Assembly (NCBI GenBank): GCA_965216035.1
Contig: CBDCFM010000016.1
Coordinates: 248,001-312,000, forward strand
From: G963664115 sp965216035
Lineage (GTDB): Bacteria > Acidobacteriota > Terriglobia > 20CM-2-55-15
Length of the DNA: 64,000 nt
Direction: 5' to 3'
This document shows positions 1 to 9,439 of this stretch, in pieces (within the stretch, counting starts at the first letter, position 1; each line of letters starts with the position of its first letter). A model generated the notes under the pieces. That model ran no database searches and was not told the DNA's origin. It was given only the letters and a program-made list of their open reading frames with translations. The position numbers and the translations under genes are program-made.

Positions 1-2055
1 GTCAAAGGCGTCGGCCCGAAACGGTGCGTGTTGTTGAGAGCTCGAGGAATTAACACGGTTCAGGATCTGTTGCTGCGTTTTCCTCGTCACTACGAAGACC
101 GAAGCCGTCTCGCTTCTCTGGACACACTGGTTCCCGGTCAATCGACGACGATTCTTGCTAAAGTCTTCAGCGTCCGATTGATTCCCACCCGGTCGAGGGG
201 CCGCATTCTTGATGTTGTCTTGAACGATGGCACTTCATATGGCCACGCAAAGTGGTTCAATGGTGGCCCACTCCATCGACAAAAGATTTTCGTTCCCGGT
301 ACGAACCTCGTCCTGACGGGTAAGGGTGAAGTAGACAAATACGATCAGGGAATCGTCCTGTTTAATCCTGAATTCGAAGTCCTCCCCGAAGAAAAGGCAA
401 GTTCCCCAGGCGAGTTGGGCCGCTACGTTCCCATATATGAGGAAGTGTCCGGCATTAGCAGTCGTCAATTGCGCAGCATGATATCGGTAGTTTTCGAGAG
501 CTTGTCAGGGTCGCTGCACGACCCACTACCTGAGGCGATGCGTTCGCGTTTAGGCCTGCCCGGTCTGAAAGCGGCACTGGAAGGTTTGCACCAACCGACG
601 CTCGACGATGACATCGACTTGCTCAGCCGGCGCCGTTCGCCTTATCATCGCCGGTTTATTTTCGAGGAGTTTCTGCTCCTCGAGCTGACGCTGGCGCTTC
701 GCAGGTATCGCTTGCGCTCAGCGGATGGTGTTCGGTTTCGAACGAACAGCAGCATTCGGGAGCAGCTCAAGGCGATTCTCCCCTTCCATCCCACTCTCGC
801 TCAGAAGCGTGCTTTCGCCGAAATCGTTGACGACCTGAAGGCGGCTCATCCGATGAATCGCCTGCTGCAGGGGGATGTGGGCTCGGGAAAAACGCTGGTG
901 GCATTCGAAACGATCGTTGTGGCCGTTGAAAATGGTTATCAGGCAGCCTTGATGGTGCCGACAGAAATTCTGGCGGAGCAACACTACATCAGCGCGCGAC
1001 GGATCCTGGAACCTCTCGGATACAAGGTCGCTCTACTCAGAAAGGGTGTTGGGAAAAACCAGCCGGAATTGCTCCAAGAAGTGAGCAGTGGCACGATTAA
1101 TCTTGCGATTGGGACACACGCACTTCTTGAGGATGGCACTGGGTTTTCGCGACTGGGACTGGTCGTCATCGATGAACAGCACCGCTTTGGTGTGATGCAG
1201 CGTCTGCGTCTGATGGAAAAAGGGCGGAGTCCGAACACCCTTGTAATGACGGCGACTCCAATACCACGCACCCTTGCGATGACGTTTTACGGGGATCTGG
1301 ATGTTTCCGTAATCGACGAAATGCCTCCGGGCCGGTCACCGATCCGGACGGTTCACATCGGCGAACGGCAACGGCGGTATGCCGAGCACCTACTGGGACA
1401 AGAGTTGGAGAAGGGAAGACAATGTTATGTCGTATATCCGCTGATCGACGAGTCGGAGAAAGTGGACCTCCGCTCAGCCACCGAAGGGTATCGCCATCTC
1501 GTGGATCTATTCGGAAGCGAGCGTGTGGGCCTACTGCATGGGCGTCTGAAGGGGGAGGAAAAAGAGGGCCTCATGCGCGCCTTTAATACAGGAGATATCG
1601 GAATTCTTGTGGCGACCACGGTCGTGGAGGTCGGTGTCGACGTTCCAAACGCGACGTTGATGCTGATCGAGCACGCCGAACGCTTCGGGATCGCGCAGTT
1701 ACACCAACTGAGGGGGCGAGTCGGGCGGGGAACAGAGGCGTCTCATTGTGTGCTGATGACACCGGAGGGTATTGGCACACTTGCCCATCAACGTGTGCGC
1801 TCCGTTGCCGCCACCACCGACGGTTTTCGACTTGCTGAAACAGACCTCCGCTTGAGGGGGCCGGGTGAACTCACCGGGACGCGCCAGTCGGGTGTCCCTG
1901 AGTTTCGACTGGCTGATCTGGCAAAGGACCTCGATATCCTGATTGAGGCTCGGGCAGAGGCCGAGCGTTGGGTGCGGAACGAGTCTCAAAGGGACAAACT
2001 GATCGCCGACCTCAGTCGGCGCTCGGGCGCCTCCACTCTGGCTACGGTCGGGTAG
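1..2055 (+). CDS. recG: ATP-dependent DNA helicase RecG (5' end cut by window)
   Basis: RecG remodels stalled replication forks and branches Holliday junctions in the cytoplasm. The frame is open from base 1 (VKGVGPKR.., the wedge-domain start typical of the family), so the true start lies upstream of the window. Helicase motifs appear in order: Walker A GDVGSGKT, DEQH box followed by RFGV, TATPIPRTLAM, and the C-terminal QLHQLRGRVGRG motif that defines RecG. About 685 residues are visible, close to the usual full length, so only a short N-terminal part is missing. It is followed by a 200-bp spacer in which I see no gene. The family call is very secure. Confidence 0.97.
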   Translation, partial: VKGVGPKRCVLLRARGINTVQDLLLRFPRHYEDRSRLASLDTLVPGQSTTILAKVFSVRLIPTRSRGRILDVVLNDGTSYGHAKWFNGGPLHRQKIFVPGTNLVLTGKGEVDKYDQGIVLFNPEFEVLPEEKASSPGELGRYVPIYEEVSGISSRQLRSMISVVFESLSGSLHDPLPEAMRSRLGLPGLKAALEGLHQPTLDDDIDLLSRRRSPYHRRFIFEEFLLLELTLALRRYRLRSADGVRFRTNSSIREQLKAILPFHPTLAQKRAFAEIVDDLKAAHPMNRLLQGDVGSGKTLVAFETIVVAVENGYQAALMVPTEILAEQHYISARRILEPLGYKVALLRKGVGKNQPELLQEVSSGTINLAIGTHALLEDGTGFSRLGLVVIDEQHRFGVMQRLRLMEKGRSPNTLVMTATPIPRTLAMTFYGDLDVSVIDEMPPGRSPIRTVHIGERQRRYAEHLLGQELEKGRQCYVVYPLIDESEKVDLRSATEGYRHLVDLFGSERVGLLHGRLKGEEKEGLMRAFNTGDIGILVATTVVEVGVDVPNATLMLIEHAERFGIAQLHQLRGRVGRGTEASHCVLMTPEGIGTLAHQRVRSVAATTDGFRLAETDLRLRGPGELTGTRQSGVPEFRLADLAKDLDILIEARAEAERWVRNESQRDKLIADLSRRSGASTLATVG

Positions 2056-2256
2056 GTAAGGCGAAGTGACGAGTGATCAGTGACACGGCATGGGCAGGTG
2101 GGGGCGGCGGCTTGTGCGAGGCGGCTGGATCAATCTGCGCATCAATGTTTCAGATCGAGTGAATGCCTGATCGAGTCATAGATGAGGCTTGAGCAACTCG
2201 GGTAAAAGGGCCCGGCTTGTCACTCGGCACTCATTTTTTGTCACCGCTTTATTTAG

Positions 2257-2817
2257 ATGAGAATTATTGCCGGCCGATACAGGAGTCGCCGTCTGAAGGC
2301 CAATCCACCTCGCCAGACGCGGCCCACAAGCGACAAGCTTCGGGAGACGGTGTTTAACATTCTGGGGCGTCGCGTAATAGAATCAGTATTTCTGGATGCC
2401 TATGCGGGGGTGGGTGCGATCGGGATTGAGGCGGTCAGTCGGGGCGCACGATCCGTCTATTTCATAGATCGCGCAGCCAAGGCGTGTGCGGCGATTCGCA
2501 CCAACCTTGAGTTCCTTAATGTCGAGGCGGAATGTCACGTTCTGCGGATGGAGTGCGGCGAGGCTTTTAGCCACTGCCTGAGTCAAGGGGCCCGGTTCGA
2601 CATCATATTTCTCGATCCCCCATACGAGCGCGAGGACCTCTATCGAAGGGACCTGGAATCCCTGGGTGGGGATTCCCTGCTGAAAGAAGGGGCCATCGTG
2701 ATCACCGAGCATTTGGGCTCGGTTGAAATGCCCGCTAACATTCCTGGGCTCGTCCAATTGAGGACACACCCACAGGGCGATAGCGCGTTGACTTTCTACG
2801 TGCCGGAGGGCGAGTGA
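2257..2817 (+). CDS. rsmD: 16S rRNA (guanine(966)-N2)-methyltransferase RsmD
   Basis: Transfers a methyl group from S-adenosylmethionine to G966 of 16S rRNA during 30S assembly. At 186 aa it has the family length. It starts with the conserved MRIIAGRYRSR and the PTSDKLRETVFNIL segment, has the SAM-binding DAYAGVGAIGIEA motif and the catalytic DPPY motif in FLDPPYE. The stop overlaps the start of coaD (GTGA), so the two genes are probably translationally coupled; rsmD-coaD is a common bacterial pair. Confidence 0.96.
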   Translation: MRIIAGRYRSRRLKANPPRQTRPTSDKLRETVFNILGRRVIESVFLDAYAGVGAIGIEAVSRGARSVYFIDRAAKACAAIRTNLEFLNVEAECHVLRMECGEAFSHCLSQGARFDIIFLDPPYEREDLYRRDLESLGGDSLLKEGAIVITEHLGSVEMPANIPGLVQLRTHPQGDSALTFYVPEGE

Positions 2818-3317
2818 AACGAACGAGTGCAATTTATCCAGGGACTTTCGATCCGGTCACCAATGGGCACCTGGACATCATCGAGAGAAGCAGCAGGCTC
2901 TTCGGTCAGATTGTCGTCGCCATTCTCGTCAACCCTCAGAAGGAACCGCTGTTTTCAGCCGAGGAAAGAGCCGAACTGATCCGGAAGTCGATTTCGGCCG
3001 GGACCACTAATGTGGACGTGGCCGTCTTTCATGGATTGCTTGTGGATTTCGCGAATGAAAGACAGGCAGATGTAATCATACGCGGTATTCGGGCGGTTTC
3101 CGATTATGAATATGAACTTCAAATGGCCTTGATGAACCGGCGACTCCGACCTGAAATCGAAACGTTTTTCATGATTCCCGCTGAGAACTATTCCTACCTG
3201 AGTTCGCGTTTGGTGTGCGAGATTGCTGAAAACGCCGGATCCATCAAAGGGTTGGTTCCCGAAGCTGTTGAGAAAGCTTTAAAGGTCATTTTCGCGAAGC
3301 AGTCCGCGGACGGATAA
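2814..3317 (+). CDS. coaD: Phosphopantetheine adenylyltransferase
   Basis: Catalyses the fourth step of coenzyme A synthesis, ATP + 4'-phosphopantetheine to dephospho-CoA. The 167-aa protein has the nucleotidyltransferase motif YPGTFDPVTNGHLDII near the N-terminus, RGIRAVSDYEYE in the middle and the ISSR-like YSYLSSRLV signature. The start is GTG at 2814, overlapping the rsmD stop. The aminotransferase gene follows closely, suggesting one transcript. Confidence 0.97.
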   Translation: MKRTSAIYPGTFDPVTNGHLDIIERSSRLFGQIVVAILVNPQKEPLFSAEERAELIRKSISAGTTNVDVAVFHGLLVDFANERQADVIIRGIRAVSDYEYELQMALMNRRLRPEIETFFMIPAENYSYLSSRLVCEIAENAGSIKGLVPEAVEKALKVIFAKQSADG

Positions 3318-3336
3318 AGTGAGGATCGAAGAGAAC

Positions 3337-4518
3337 ATGGGTCTGAAACTAACTAAGAGAATATCCCGCATTTCGGCGTCCCAAACCATGGCAGTCGCCG
3401 AAACCGCTAGCCGGCTGCGCGAGCAGGGATTGGATGTTGTGGATCTCAGTGCTGGTGAGCCCGATTTTCCAACGCCGGAAAATATCAAGCAGGCGGGGAT
3501 TCGCGCCATCAAGGCAAATTTCAGCAAGTACACTGCTGCGAGTGGAATAACGGAGTTGAAGCAGGCGGTTGTCGACCGTCACAGTCAGGATTTCGGTTCT
3601 GCCTACAGCACCTCGGAAGTCATGCTCAACGTCGGAGCGAAACACTCGATCTTCAACGTCTTCTCGGCGCTGATCGAGGGCGGGGACGAGGTCGTGATTC
3701 CAACGCCCTACTGGGTGACGTTTGCCGACGTGGCTCGCTATGTAGGGGCTCAACCCGTATTTGTCGAAACACTGGAGGACCACGGGTTTCGATTGACCTG
3801 CGATATGGTCGAGGCCGCGATTACGCCGAAGACACGATTGCTCGTTGTGAACTCACCCAGCAATCCCAGCGGAGCTGTGCTCGACGACGATGAATTCGTT
3901 CGGATTGCTGGGCTGTGCAAGGATCGGGGTGTCGTGCTCCTCTCAGACGAGTGCTATGCCTATTTCCTCTACGAAGGCCGGCGACCGTTTTCGATCGCTT
4001 CACGTTCGGAGTTCAAGGGCACGGTTGTCATCGTTGGGTCGGTGTCCAAAACTTACGCGATGACTGGATGGCGTGTTGGTTTCGTACTGGGGGACGGGGG
4101 ACTGATCAAGGGCATCAGCAAGCTTCAAAGTCACTCCACTTCGAATCCGACAGCGAACGCCCAGAAAGCCGCCGTTGAAGCGTTCCGGGGATCCCAGCAA
4201 TCCGTAGGCGAGATGCTGGCTGAGTACAGCCGGCGTCGTAGATACGTCGTGGACCGGCTCCGTGGGATTCCGGGTTTTCGATGTGAGGAGCCGGGCGGCG
4301 CCTTTTACGCGTATCCTAATGTTTCGGCGGCTTTTGAGCGTGGCGTCAAAGACGTCGTTGATTTTTCAGTCCAGCTGCTCGAGAAGAAGCAGGTGGCCGT
4401 TGTTCCCGGCGTCGCGTTTGGCACGAATGAACACGTTCGCATTTCCTACGCCGCCTCGATGGACCATCTTGAAAAGGCACTCAACCGGATAGAAGATTTT
4501 ATGTCGCAAATCGGCTGA
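3337..4518 (+). CDS. Class I/II pyridoxal-phosphate aminotransferase (aspartate aminotransferase type)
   Basis: PLP-dependent transaminase of fold type I, most like the Ib aspartate aminotransferases. Visible signatures are YTAASGITELKQAV, the substrate/PLP segment NSPSNPSGAV, and the Schiff-base lysine in VGSVSKTYAMTGWRVGF, followed by a C-terminal Arg region NEHVRISYA. I chose ATG 3337 (MGLKLTKRISRIS) because this matches the family N-terminus; an in-frame GTG at 3319 directly after coaD is possible and would add six residues. The amino-donor specificity cannot be fixed from sequence alone. Confidence 0.9.
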   Translation: MGLKLTKRISRISASQTMAVAETASRLREQGLDVVDLSAGEPDFPTPENIKQAGIRAIKANFSKYTAASGITELKQAVVDRHSQDFGSAYSTSEVMLNVGAKHSIFNVFSALIEGGDEVVIPTPYWVTFADVARYVGAQPVFVETLEDHGFRLTCDMVEAAITPKTRLLVVNSPSNPSGAVLDDDEFVRIAGLCKDRGVVLLSDECYAYFLYEGRRPFSIASRSEFKGTVVIVGSVSKTYAMTGWRVGFVLGDGGLIKGISKLQSHSTSNPTANAQKAAVEAFRGSQQSVGEMLAEYSRRRRYVVDRLRGIPGFRCEEPGGAFYAYPNVSAAFERGVKDVVDFSVQLLEKKQVAVVPGVAFGTNEHVRISYAASMDHLEKALNRIEDFMSQIG

Positions 4519-4615
4519 AGAAAATAAGACGATTCTGGCATTGAGTGTAGTCTTGAGATTATCGTAAGTTTGGAGAGTCCATATCACCAGTATTTTCAGC
4601 AAGAGGAGACACCAC

Positions 4616-5233
4616 ATGTTTAGATTCCAGTTTATTTTTGGCTTGATTGCGATCAGTCTGCTGGGCTCGGGGCTTGCCCTTGCCCAGGAGAATCCGATGA
4701 CCTTCTTTGTCACGAGCCAGGGCCCTGGTGAGGGCAGCGATTTTGGTGGGATAGCCGGTGCCGACGCGCACTGTCAGATGCTCGCCGCTGACGAGGGTGC
4801 CGGCGACCACACGTGGCGCGCCTACCTCAGCACGCAAGGCCCGAACGCCGTCAATGCCAGAGACCGTATCGGATCGGGCCCATGGCATAACGCTCAGGGC
4901 GTCCTTATCGGTGCTGACGTCGATGAGATCCACGGCATGGGACATCGATTTAATTTCGCGAGGATGCTCGATGAGGGTGGCAATTTGATCCCCGGTGGAG
5001 GCTTCTCTCCGAACCGGCACGATGTGCTGACGGGTTCGCAACCCGACGGCACGGCCTTTCCGGCCGGTGAAGACATGACCTGCGGCAACTGGACGAGCAG
5101 TAGTGGGGGAAAAGCCAGGATCGGTCATCATGACCGGGCAGCGTGGAATTCGGCCCATGACAGCCGCGGTTGCAGTCAGGAACAGTTGCGGTCTTCGGGC
5201 GGCGACGGCTTGATCTACTGTTTTGCCCAGTAA
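4616..5233 (+). CDS. Secreted DUF1554-like (endostatin/lectin-like fold) protein
   Basis: 205 aa with a clear Sec signal peptide (hydrophobic FGLIAISLLGSGLALAQ, cleavage after AxA/LAQ). The mature part has the pattern FVTSQGPGEG..DFGGIAGADAHCQ, WRAYLSTQ, ARDRIGSGPW and a C-terminal WNSAHDSRGCS..GLIYCF with conserved cysteines, as in DUF1554-type extracellular proteins. An AGGAG ribosome site lies about ten bases before ATG 4616. A clear paralogue sits at 27,520-28,167 inside a kinase remnant. The biological role is unknown; an extracellular binding or surface protein is inferred from the signal peptide and fold family. Confidence 0.75.
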   Translation: MFRFQFIFGLIAISLLGSGLALAQENPMTFFVTSQGPGEGSDFGGIAGADAHCQMLAADEGAGDHTWRAYLSTQGPNAVNARDRIGSGPWHNAQGVLIGADVDEIHGMGHRFNFARMLDEGGNLIPGGGFSPNRHDVLTGSQPDGTAFPAGEDMTCGNWTSSSGGKARIGHHDRAAWNSAHDSRGCSQEQLRSSGGDGLIYCFAQ

Positions 5234-5280
5234 GGGGCTGTTCCCGCCAGAGTCTGTGACGAGGTCATTTGGCCGTTCTT

Positions 5281-5342
5281 AACACGAAGGTACGAAGGAA
5301 CGAAGGTCACGGAAGAACACGATCAAATCAGGACTTCGTGTT
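5281..5342. repeat. Inverted repeat with tandem heptamers downstream of mutY
   Basis: AACACGAAG at 5281 is matched by CTTCGTGTT ending at 5342, and between them the heptamer ACGAAGG occurs three times (5283-5306). The right arm overlaps the last codons of mutY. It could be a transcription terminator between the convergent DUF1554-like gene and mutY, but the loop is long, so the function is uncertain. Confidence 0.35.
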
Positions 5343-6323
5343 TTTCGTATCTTCGCGTTGAAAGATTCCATAGATTTTGCGGGTGAGCGATGTGACCGGG
5401 AGACGATCGAATTTGACACGCCGGTATCCTGAACCTCGTCCAAGTTTTCCCTGATAGACCTGAACGTGGACCCGGTGGTGGGTGATCGAGTGCCGTGTGG
5501 TCCCGATCTGCTCGAAGGATTCAGCAGGAGGCTTGGGGAACAAGGGGAATTCCCAGAGCCCGTCTGTTTCGCGCATCAGCACGCCCCTCTGGTTCCGATC
5601 GATCACTGCGTGGAGGTCGACTCGGATTGTTTTCGGTCTCTTCCGCGGGGCTGGGAGCTCCCCCTGGCGTCCGGTCCGGAACGCGTAACAGGTCCTCATC
5701 CAGGGACATGCTGAGCACTGAGGGGCTTTCGGTGTGCACAGCGTGGCCCCCAGTTCCATCATCGCCTGGTTGACGATGCGGGGTTCACCCGAATGTACAG
5801 CTGTGTCGGCCGCCTCCCAGATGATTGCGTCCTTCGCCTGTTCCCATCCATTGACGCGCGACAAGACGCGGCGCACGTTGCCGTCCACGATCGGATACGG
5901 TTCGTTGAACGCGATGCTCATGATGGCTCCGGCCATGTAGCGACCGATGCCGGGAAGCTTGAGCAGTGCGGCGTGGGAATGGGGCAGTTCCCCTCCGTGT
6001 TCGACCATGACCTGTTCGGCTGCGGCTCTGAAGTTGCGGGCGCGGCTGTAATACCCCAGTCCGGACCAGAGTCCGAGAACTTCGGATTCGCTTGAACGGG
6101 CCAGTGTTTCGACTGTGGGGAAGCGTGCGAGGAAGCGCTCGTAGTAAGGCAGGGCAGTATCAACCTGCGTCTGCTGCAACATCACTTCTGAAACCCAGAC
6201 GTGGTAAGGATCGTACGTCTCACGCCATGGTAGTTGACGGTGAGTCTTCCTGAACCAGTCTTCGAGAGATCGGGTCACAGGCCTTGAAGGGGTCAGTTTA
6301 CGTTGCCGCGAGGTCGTTCTCAC
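5328..6323 (-). CDS. mutY: A/G-specific adenine DNA glycosylase MutY
   Basis: Removes adenine mispaired with 8-oxoguanine. The 331-aa protein shows the catalytic Glu region SEVMLQQTQV, helix-hairpin-helix LPGIGRYMAGAI, the catalytic Asp in PIVDGNVRRV, and a complete 4Fe-4S ligand set C-x6-C-x2-C-x5-C (CTPKAPQCSACPWMRTC). A C-terminal NUDIX-like domain for 8-oxoG recognition follows. The start is GTG 6323; a later start is possible but would remove only the basic N-terminal tail. It is convergent with the DUF1554-like gene. Confidence 0.96.
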   Translation of the reverse strand: MRTTSRQRKLTPSRPVTRSLEDWFRKTHRQLPWRETYDPYHVWVSEVMLQQTQVDTALPYYERFLARFPTVETLARSSESEVLGLWSGLGYYSRARNFRAAAEQVMVEHGGELPHSHAALLKLPGIGRYMAGAIMSIAFNEPYPIVDGNVRRVLSRVNGWEQAKDAIIWEAADTAVHSGEPRIVNQAMMELGATLCTPKAPQCSACPWMRTCYAFRTGRQGELPAPRKRPKTIRVDLHAVIDRNQRGVLMRETDGLWEFPLFPKPPAESFEQIGTTRHSITHHRVHVQVYQGKLGRGSGYRRVKFDRLPVTSLTRKIYGIFQREDTKNTKS

Positions 6324-6455
6324 GCGTGTAGGCAGAGTCTTTCAGGTCCCGTTCTACCTTCTTGATCTGAATCAAATGCTGCGGGTTGAAGGCGAGGGAA
6401 GGGTTACGGCAATTGCGTTTCGCGTATACATTCTCGAGACTTCCGCCACGGGCTG

Positions 6456-7472
6456 CTAGGGGTTCTCCGAAACCGGTTCTCCTCCTTCTCCTCGTTCCCT
6501 TCCTTCTCCGCCAGGTGCGTAGTAGCCAGGTTTGGTCCGGACTTCCAGTCGGGGAAAGCCTCTGGGAGCATTGGTGCGGACCTCGACTTCACGCCATGTG
6601 CCGTCGAACGCCCGGTTGGTGGGGTTGTAGCCTATCGTAAAGTGATTGCGGAGATCATGTGCGACCCTCCGGCACAGCTCTTCTACCTCATCCAGGGATT
6701 CGGGAAAGTAGGCCTGTCCTCCCGTGGACTCTGCGATCTGGCGGAGTTCGCGTTTGGCTCTTGAGGATGGCGAACGACGGAATAGACCGCCACGCTGATC
6801 GTTCAATTCGAGCAGACCGATGACGTATACGGTAACTTCGGCTTCCCGCAGGCGTTCCATTACGCGGTTGAAACCGAATTTGCTTGCATTGTCCTCGCCG
6901 TCACTGATCACGAGCACTGCCTTCTTGTCCATTCGTCCGTTGGCTTCCACGTGTTCGAGCGAGAGATAGATTGCATCGTTCAAGGCGGTCTCGCCCCGAG
7001 TGTCGACATTTTCGAGCGTGTCGATCAGGTTTCCGATGCTGCCGGTGAAATCCTGCTCCAGGTAGGCGTCATCGTCAAAATTGACAATGAAGGTTTCATC
7101 TTCGGGATTGCCCTCTCGTGCAAAGACCAGCGCCGCGCTGTTGACTCGCTCTCTCTTGTTCCGCATGCTGCCGCTGTTATCGATCACAAGCCCGACGCTT
7201 ATTGGGACGTCTTCGTGGAGGAACAGTGTAATGTCCTGACGCACACCGTCCTCGTATACCTCGAAATGCTCTTGGTCGAGACCGATGACTGGAGCGCCAT
7301 CGCGGTCTACGACCGAAACCGGAAGCTGGACGAGCTCGACATCGACGCTGATCTCGAATTCCCGATCTTCGCCGCGTTCCAGTCGTTGGGCGTCGATGGT
7401 TACGGGGGAGGCGAACAACAGAAAAGGAAGAATGTAGCGATACAATGCGTACGAATTGGGGATGAGTCGCAT
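6456..7472 (-). CDS. Acidobacteria-type VWFA domain protein (second of a pair)
   Basis: Secreted or periplasmic von Willebrand factor A protein of the Acidobacteria-specific VWFA-related family. Start ATG 7472 gives a signal peptide (YILPFLLFASPVTIDAQ). The VWA metal site (MIDAS) is complete: DNSGSM, T in RGETAL and D in VISDGEDN. The segment ending in RTKPGYYAP is the typical family C-terminus, here extended by a Gly/Glu-rich tail. The gene lies 14 bp downstream of a paralogue, so the two form an operon. These proteins are presumed to mediate metal-dependent protein binding; the partner is unknown. Confidence 0.88.
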   Translation of the reverse strand: MRLIPNSYALYRYILPFLLFASPVTIDAQRLERGEDREFEISVDVELVQLPVSVVDRDGAPVIGLDQEHFEVYEDGVRQDITLFLHEDVPISVGLVIDNSGSMRNKRERVNSAALVFAREGNPEDETFIVNFDDDAYLEQDFTGSIGNLIDTLENVDTRGETALNDAIYLSLEHVEANGRMDKKAVLVISDGEDNASKFGFNRVMERLREAEVTVYVIGLLELNDQRGGLFRRSPSSRAKRELRQIAESTGGQAYFPESLDEVEELCRRVAHDLRNHFTIGYNPTNRAFDGTWREVEVRTNAPRGFPRLEVRTKPGYYAPGGEGRERGEGGEPVSENP

Positions 7473-7486
7473 GGCGCCGTGTATAA

Positions 7487-8428
7487 CTATCGGATGGGAG
7501 CGTAGTAACCCTGTTTGGCACGGACGGAGAGGCGGGGAACACCCCGGGGGGGATTCACTCGAACCTGAATATCGCGCCATTCGCCATCCATTTCCTGGTT
7601 GGTAGAGAAGTAACCGATGACGTACTGGTTCTTGAGCTCGACCGCGATTCGTCGCGTGATGTCTTCAAGTTCAAAAACCGAATTCGGGAAGAACGAACGG
7701 CCCCCAGTCACGTCCGCCAGTTCCTCAATCAATCCCCGGCCCGTGCGGCCCAGTCCCAGCTGCGAGTTGAACGAGTCAACGATACCGATGGCGTAGAGCT
7801 GCACGTCCGACTCCCTGACGTATTCGCGAACGTTTCGGAAAGTGTAGCGGCTGCGATTGTCCTGACCATCGGTAATCATGAGGAGGGCTTTCTTCGGGTT
7901 CCTCCCCTCCTTGACCTTTTCGAGCCCGAGGTAAACGGCATCATAAAGCGCAGTCATGCCACCGGCAGGCGTAAAAATCAGCTGATTCTGCAGTCTGGCG
8001 ATGTCGCTGGTAAAGCCCTGCGAGACTTGCGCCCTGCCGCTGAAGGGGACGAGGAAGTGCTCGTCCTGAGGACTGCCCGTCTGCAAGAAGGTCACCGCAG
8101 CGTCGCGTGCAACCGACATCTTTTCCTTCATGCTGCCGCTGACGTCAAAGATGATGCCGACGCTCAGGGGAACGTCTTCGGCAGAGAAGTATTGGATGTC
8201 CTGCTGAACTCGATCTTCATAGACCTCGAAATGCTCGCCTTGCATTCCCGTCACAGGCCGGCCGGTCTGTGAATCGCTCACCGTCGCGTTGACTAAGACA
8301 AGATCGACGTTGACGCTCAACGTTTGTTCGAGGGCATCCTGCAAGTCCTGGGAGTGCGCGGCGATGGTGACAATCATCAACGCACATGAGACTAGGCCTG
8401 ACGCTAACTGCCACTTTTTCAACAGCAT
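7487..8428 (-). CDS. Acidobacteria-type VWFA domain protein (first of a pair)
   Basis: Paralogue of the downstream gene. I chose ATG 8428 because it yields a standard signal peptide (KKWQLASGLVSCALMIV.. HSQ) and follows a G-rich ribosome site; the open frame continues 5' to 8545. The MIDAS motif is complete: DVSGSM, T in GGMTAL, D in MITDGQDN. It ends RAKQGYYAPIR, the family hallmark. Each member also carries a short region (LVNATVSDSQTGRPVTGM.. HFEVYEDRV) before the VWA domain. The tandem pair is a strong taxonomic hint. Confidence 0.88.
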   Translation of the reverse strand: MLLKKWQLASGLVSCALMIVTIAAHSQDLQDALEQTLSVNVDLVLVNATVSDSQTGRPVTGMQGEHFEVYEDRVQQDIQYFSAEDVPLSVGIIFDVSGSMKEKMSVARDAAVTFLQTGSPQDEHFLVPFSGRAQVSQGFTSDIARLQNQLIFTPAGGMTALYDAVYLGLEKVKEGRNPKKALLMITDGQDNRSRYTFRNVREYVRESDVQLYAIGIVDSFNSQLGLGRTGRGLIEELADVTGGRSFFPNSVFELEDITRRIAVELKNQYVIGYFSTNQEMDGEWRDIQVRVNPPRGVPRLSVRAKQGYYAPIR

Positions 8429-8654
8429 CTGCAGTAATCCCCCCAGGATCCTTATCATGTGGGTCTGGATCCACAAATTCAACGTGACAAAAGATTTGTC
8501 CGGCAGGACTGTCGTGATTATAGTCCCCGGTACTAACGGGTGCAAGCAAATGATGCTCGCCGGGTGTTTAGAAACTTAGGTTTAGGCCAGATAAGGTCCA
8601 ATCCAGCAGGGAATTCTTTTCGGCCTTTAAGCACAGCCCCCGAAATGAACCCTG

Positions 8655-8663
8655 TGCTATAGT
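8655..8663 (+). promoter_or_regulatory. Extended -10 promoter candidate for the kdsB operon
   Basis: TGCTATAGT (TGn plus TATAGT) lies about 33 bases before the kdsB start. No good -35 box is visible, which fits an extended -10 promoter. This is inference from motif match only. Confidence 0.4.
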
Positions 8664-8695
8664 CACCGAGGGACTCAGGGAACTTCACCCTTTGG

Positions 8696-9439
8696 ATGAA
8701 CGGTAACGGCTCAGTTGCGATCATACCTGCACGCTATAACTCGAGCCGACTCCCGGGAAAACCCCTAAAAGAAGTCGAAGGTCGCACCCTCATTGAGCAC
8801 GTATACCGGCGTGTGGAACTTGCGCGGGGGGTGGATCGCATTTTAGTTGCGACTGACGACGATCGCGTCCAGAAGGCGGTCGCGGCTTTTGGTGGAGACG
8901 CTGTTCTAACCCGTGGGGACCATCAGAGCGGAACCGATCGTCTGGCAGAAGCTGCCGCCGGCATGCCAGAGGACACTATTGTCGTCAACGTACAGGGCGA
9001 CGAGCCACTGATAGAGCCTGAGGTTATCGAACAGGCCTTAGCAGTAGCCCGTTCGAGGGATGCCGACGTCGTGACCCTGATGACGCCACTTTCTGAGCCC
9101 GGCGCGATCGCCGATCCCAACAACGTCAAGGTTGTCGTCGATCATGCTGGATTGGCGATGTATTTTTCCCGTTCTCCAATCCCCTCATCTGGGCCGTGCT
9201 TTCTGCATCTTGGATTGTACGCATACACAGTTCGCTTTCTTCGATCCTTCACGGGCCTGGAACCCACTGAACTCGAGAAAGCGGAGCGGCTCGAGCAATT
9301 ACGAATCCTCGAACATGGATACACTATTCGTGTTGTGGAAGTTCATAGCGATTCCTGGGGAATCGATACGCCTTCTGATTTGGCGGCGTTTCAAACCCTT
9401 CTGGAGAGAAATAGAGTGAAGAGCGCAAGCAATGGATAA
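8696..9439 (+). CDS. kdsB: 3-deoxy-manno-octulosonate cytidylyltransferase
   Basis: Activates KDO as CMP-KDO for lipid A/LPS core synthesis. The 247-aa protein starts with the nucleotide-binding IIPARYNSSRLPGKPL, and has the conserved DDDRV, ALTRGDHQSGTDR-like and NVQGDEPLI motifs. It overlaps pyrG by eight bases and heads the operon kdsB-pyrG-kdsA-kdsC, which shows the organism has an LPS-type outer membrane. Confidence 0.97.
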   Translation: MNGNGSVAIIPARYNSSRLPGKPLKEVEGRTLIEHVYRRVELARGVDRILVATDDDRVQKAVAAFGGDAVLTRGDHQSGTDRLAEAAAGMPEDTIVVNVQGDEPLIEPEVIEQALAVARSRDADVVTLMTPLSEPGAIADPNNVKVVVDHAGLAMYFSRSPIPSSGPCFLHLGLYAYTVRFLRSFTGLEPTELEKAERLEQLRILEHGYTIRVVEVHSDSWGIDTPSDLAAFQTLLERNRVKSASNG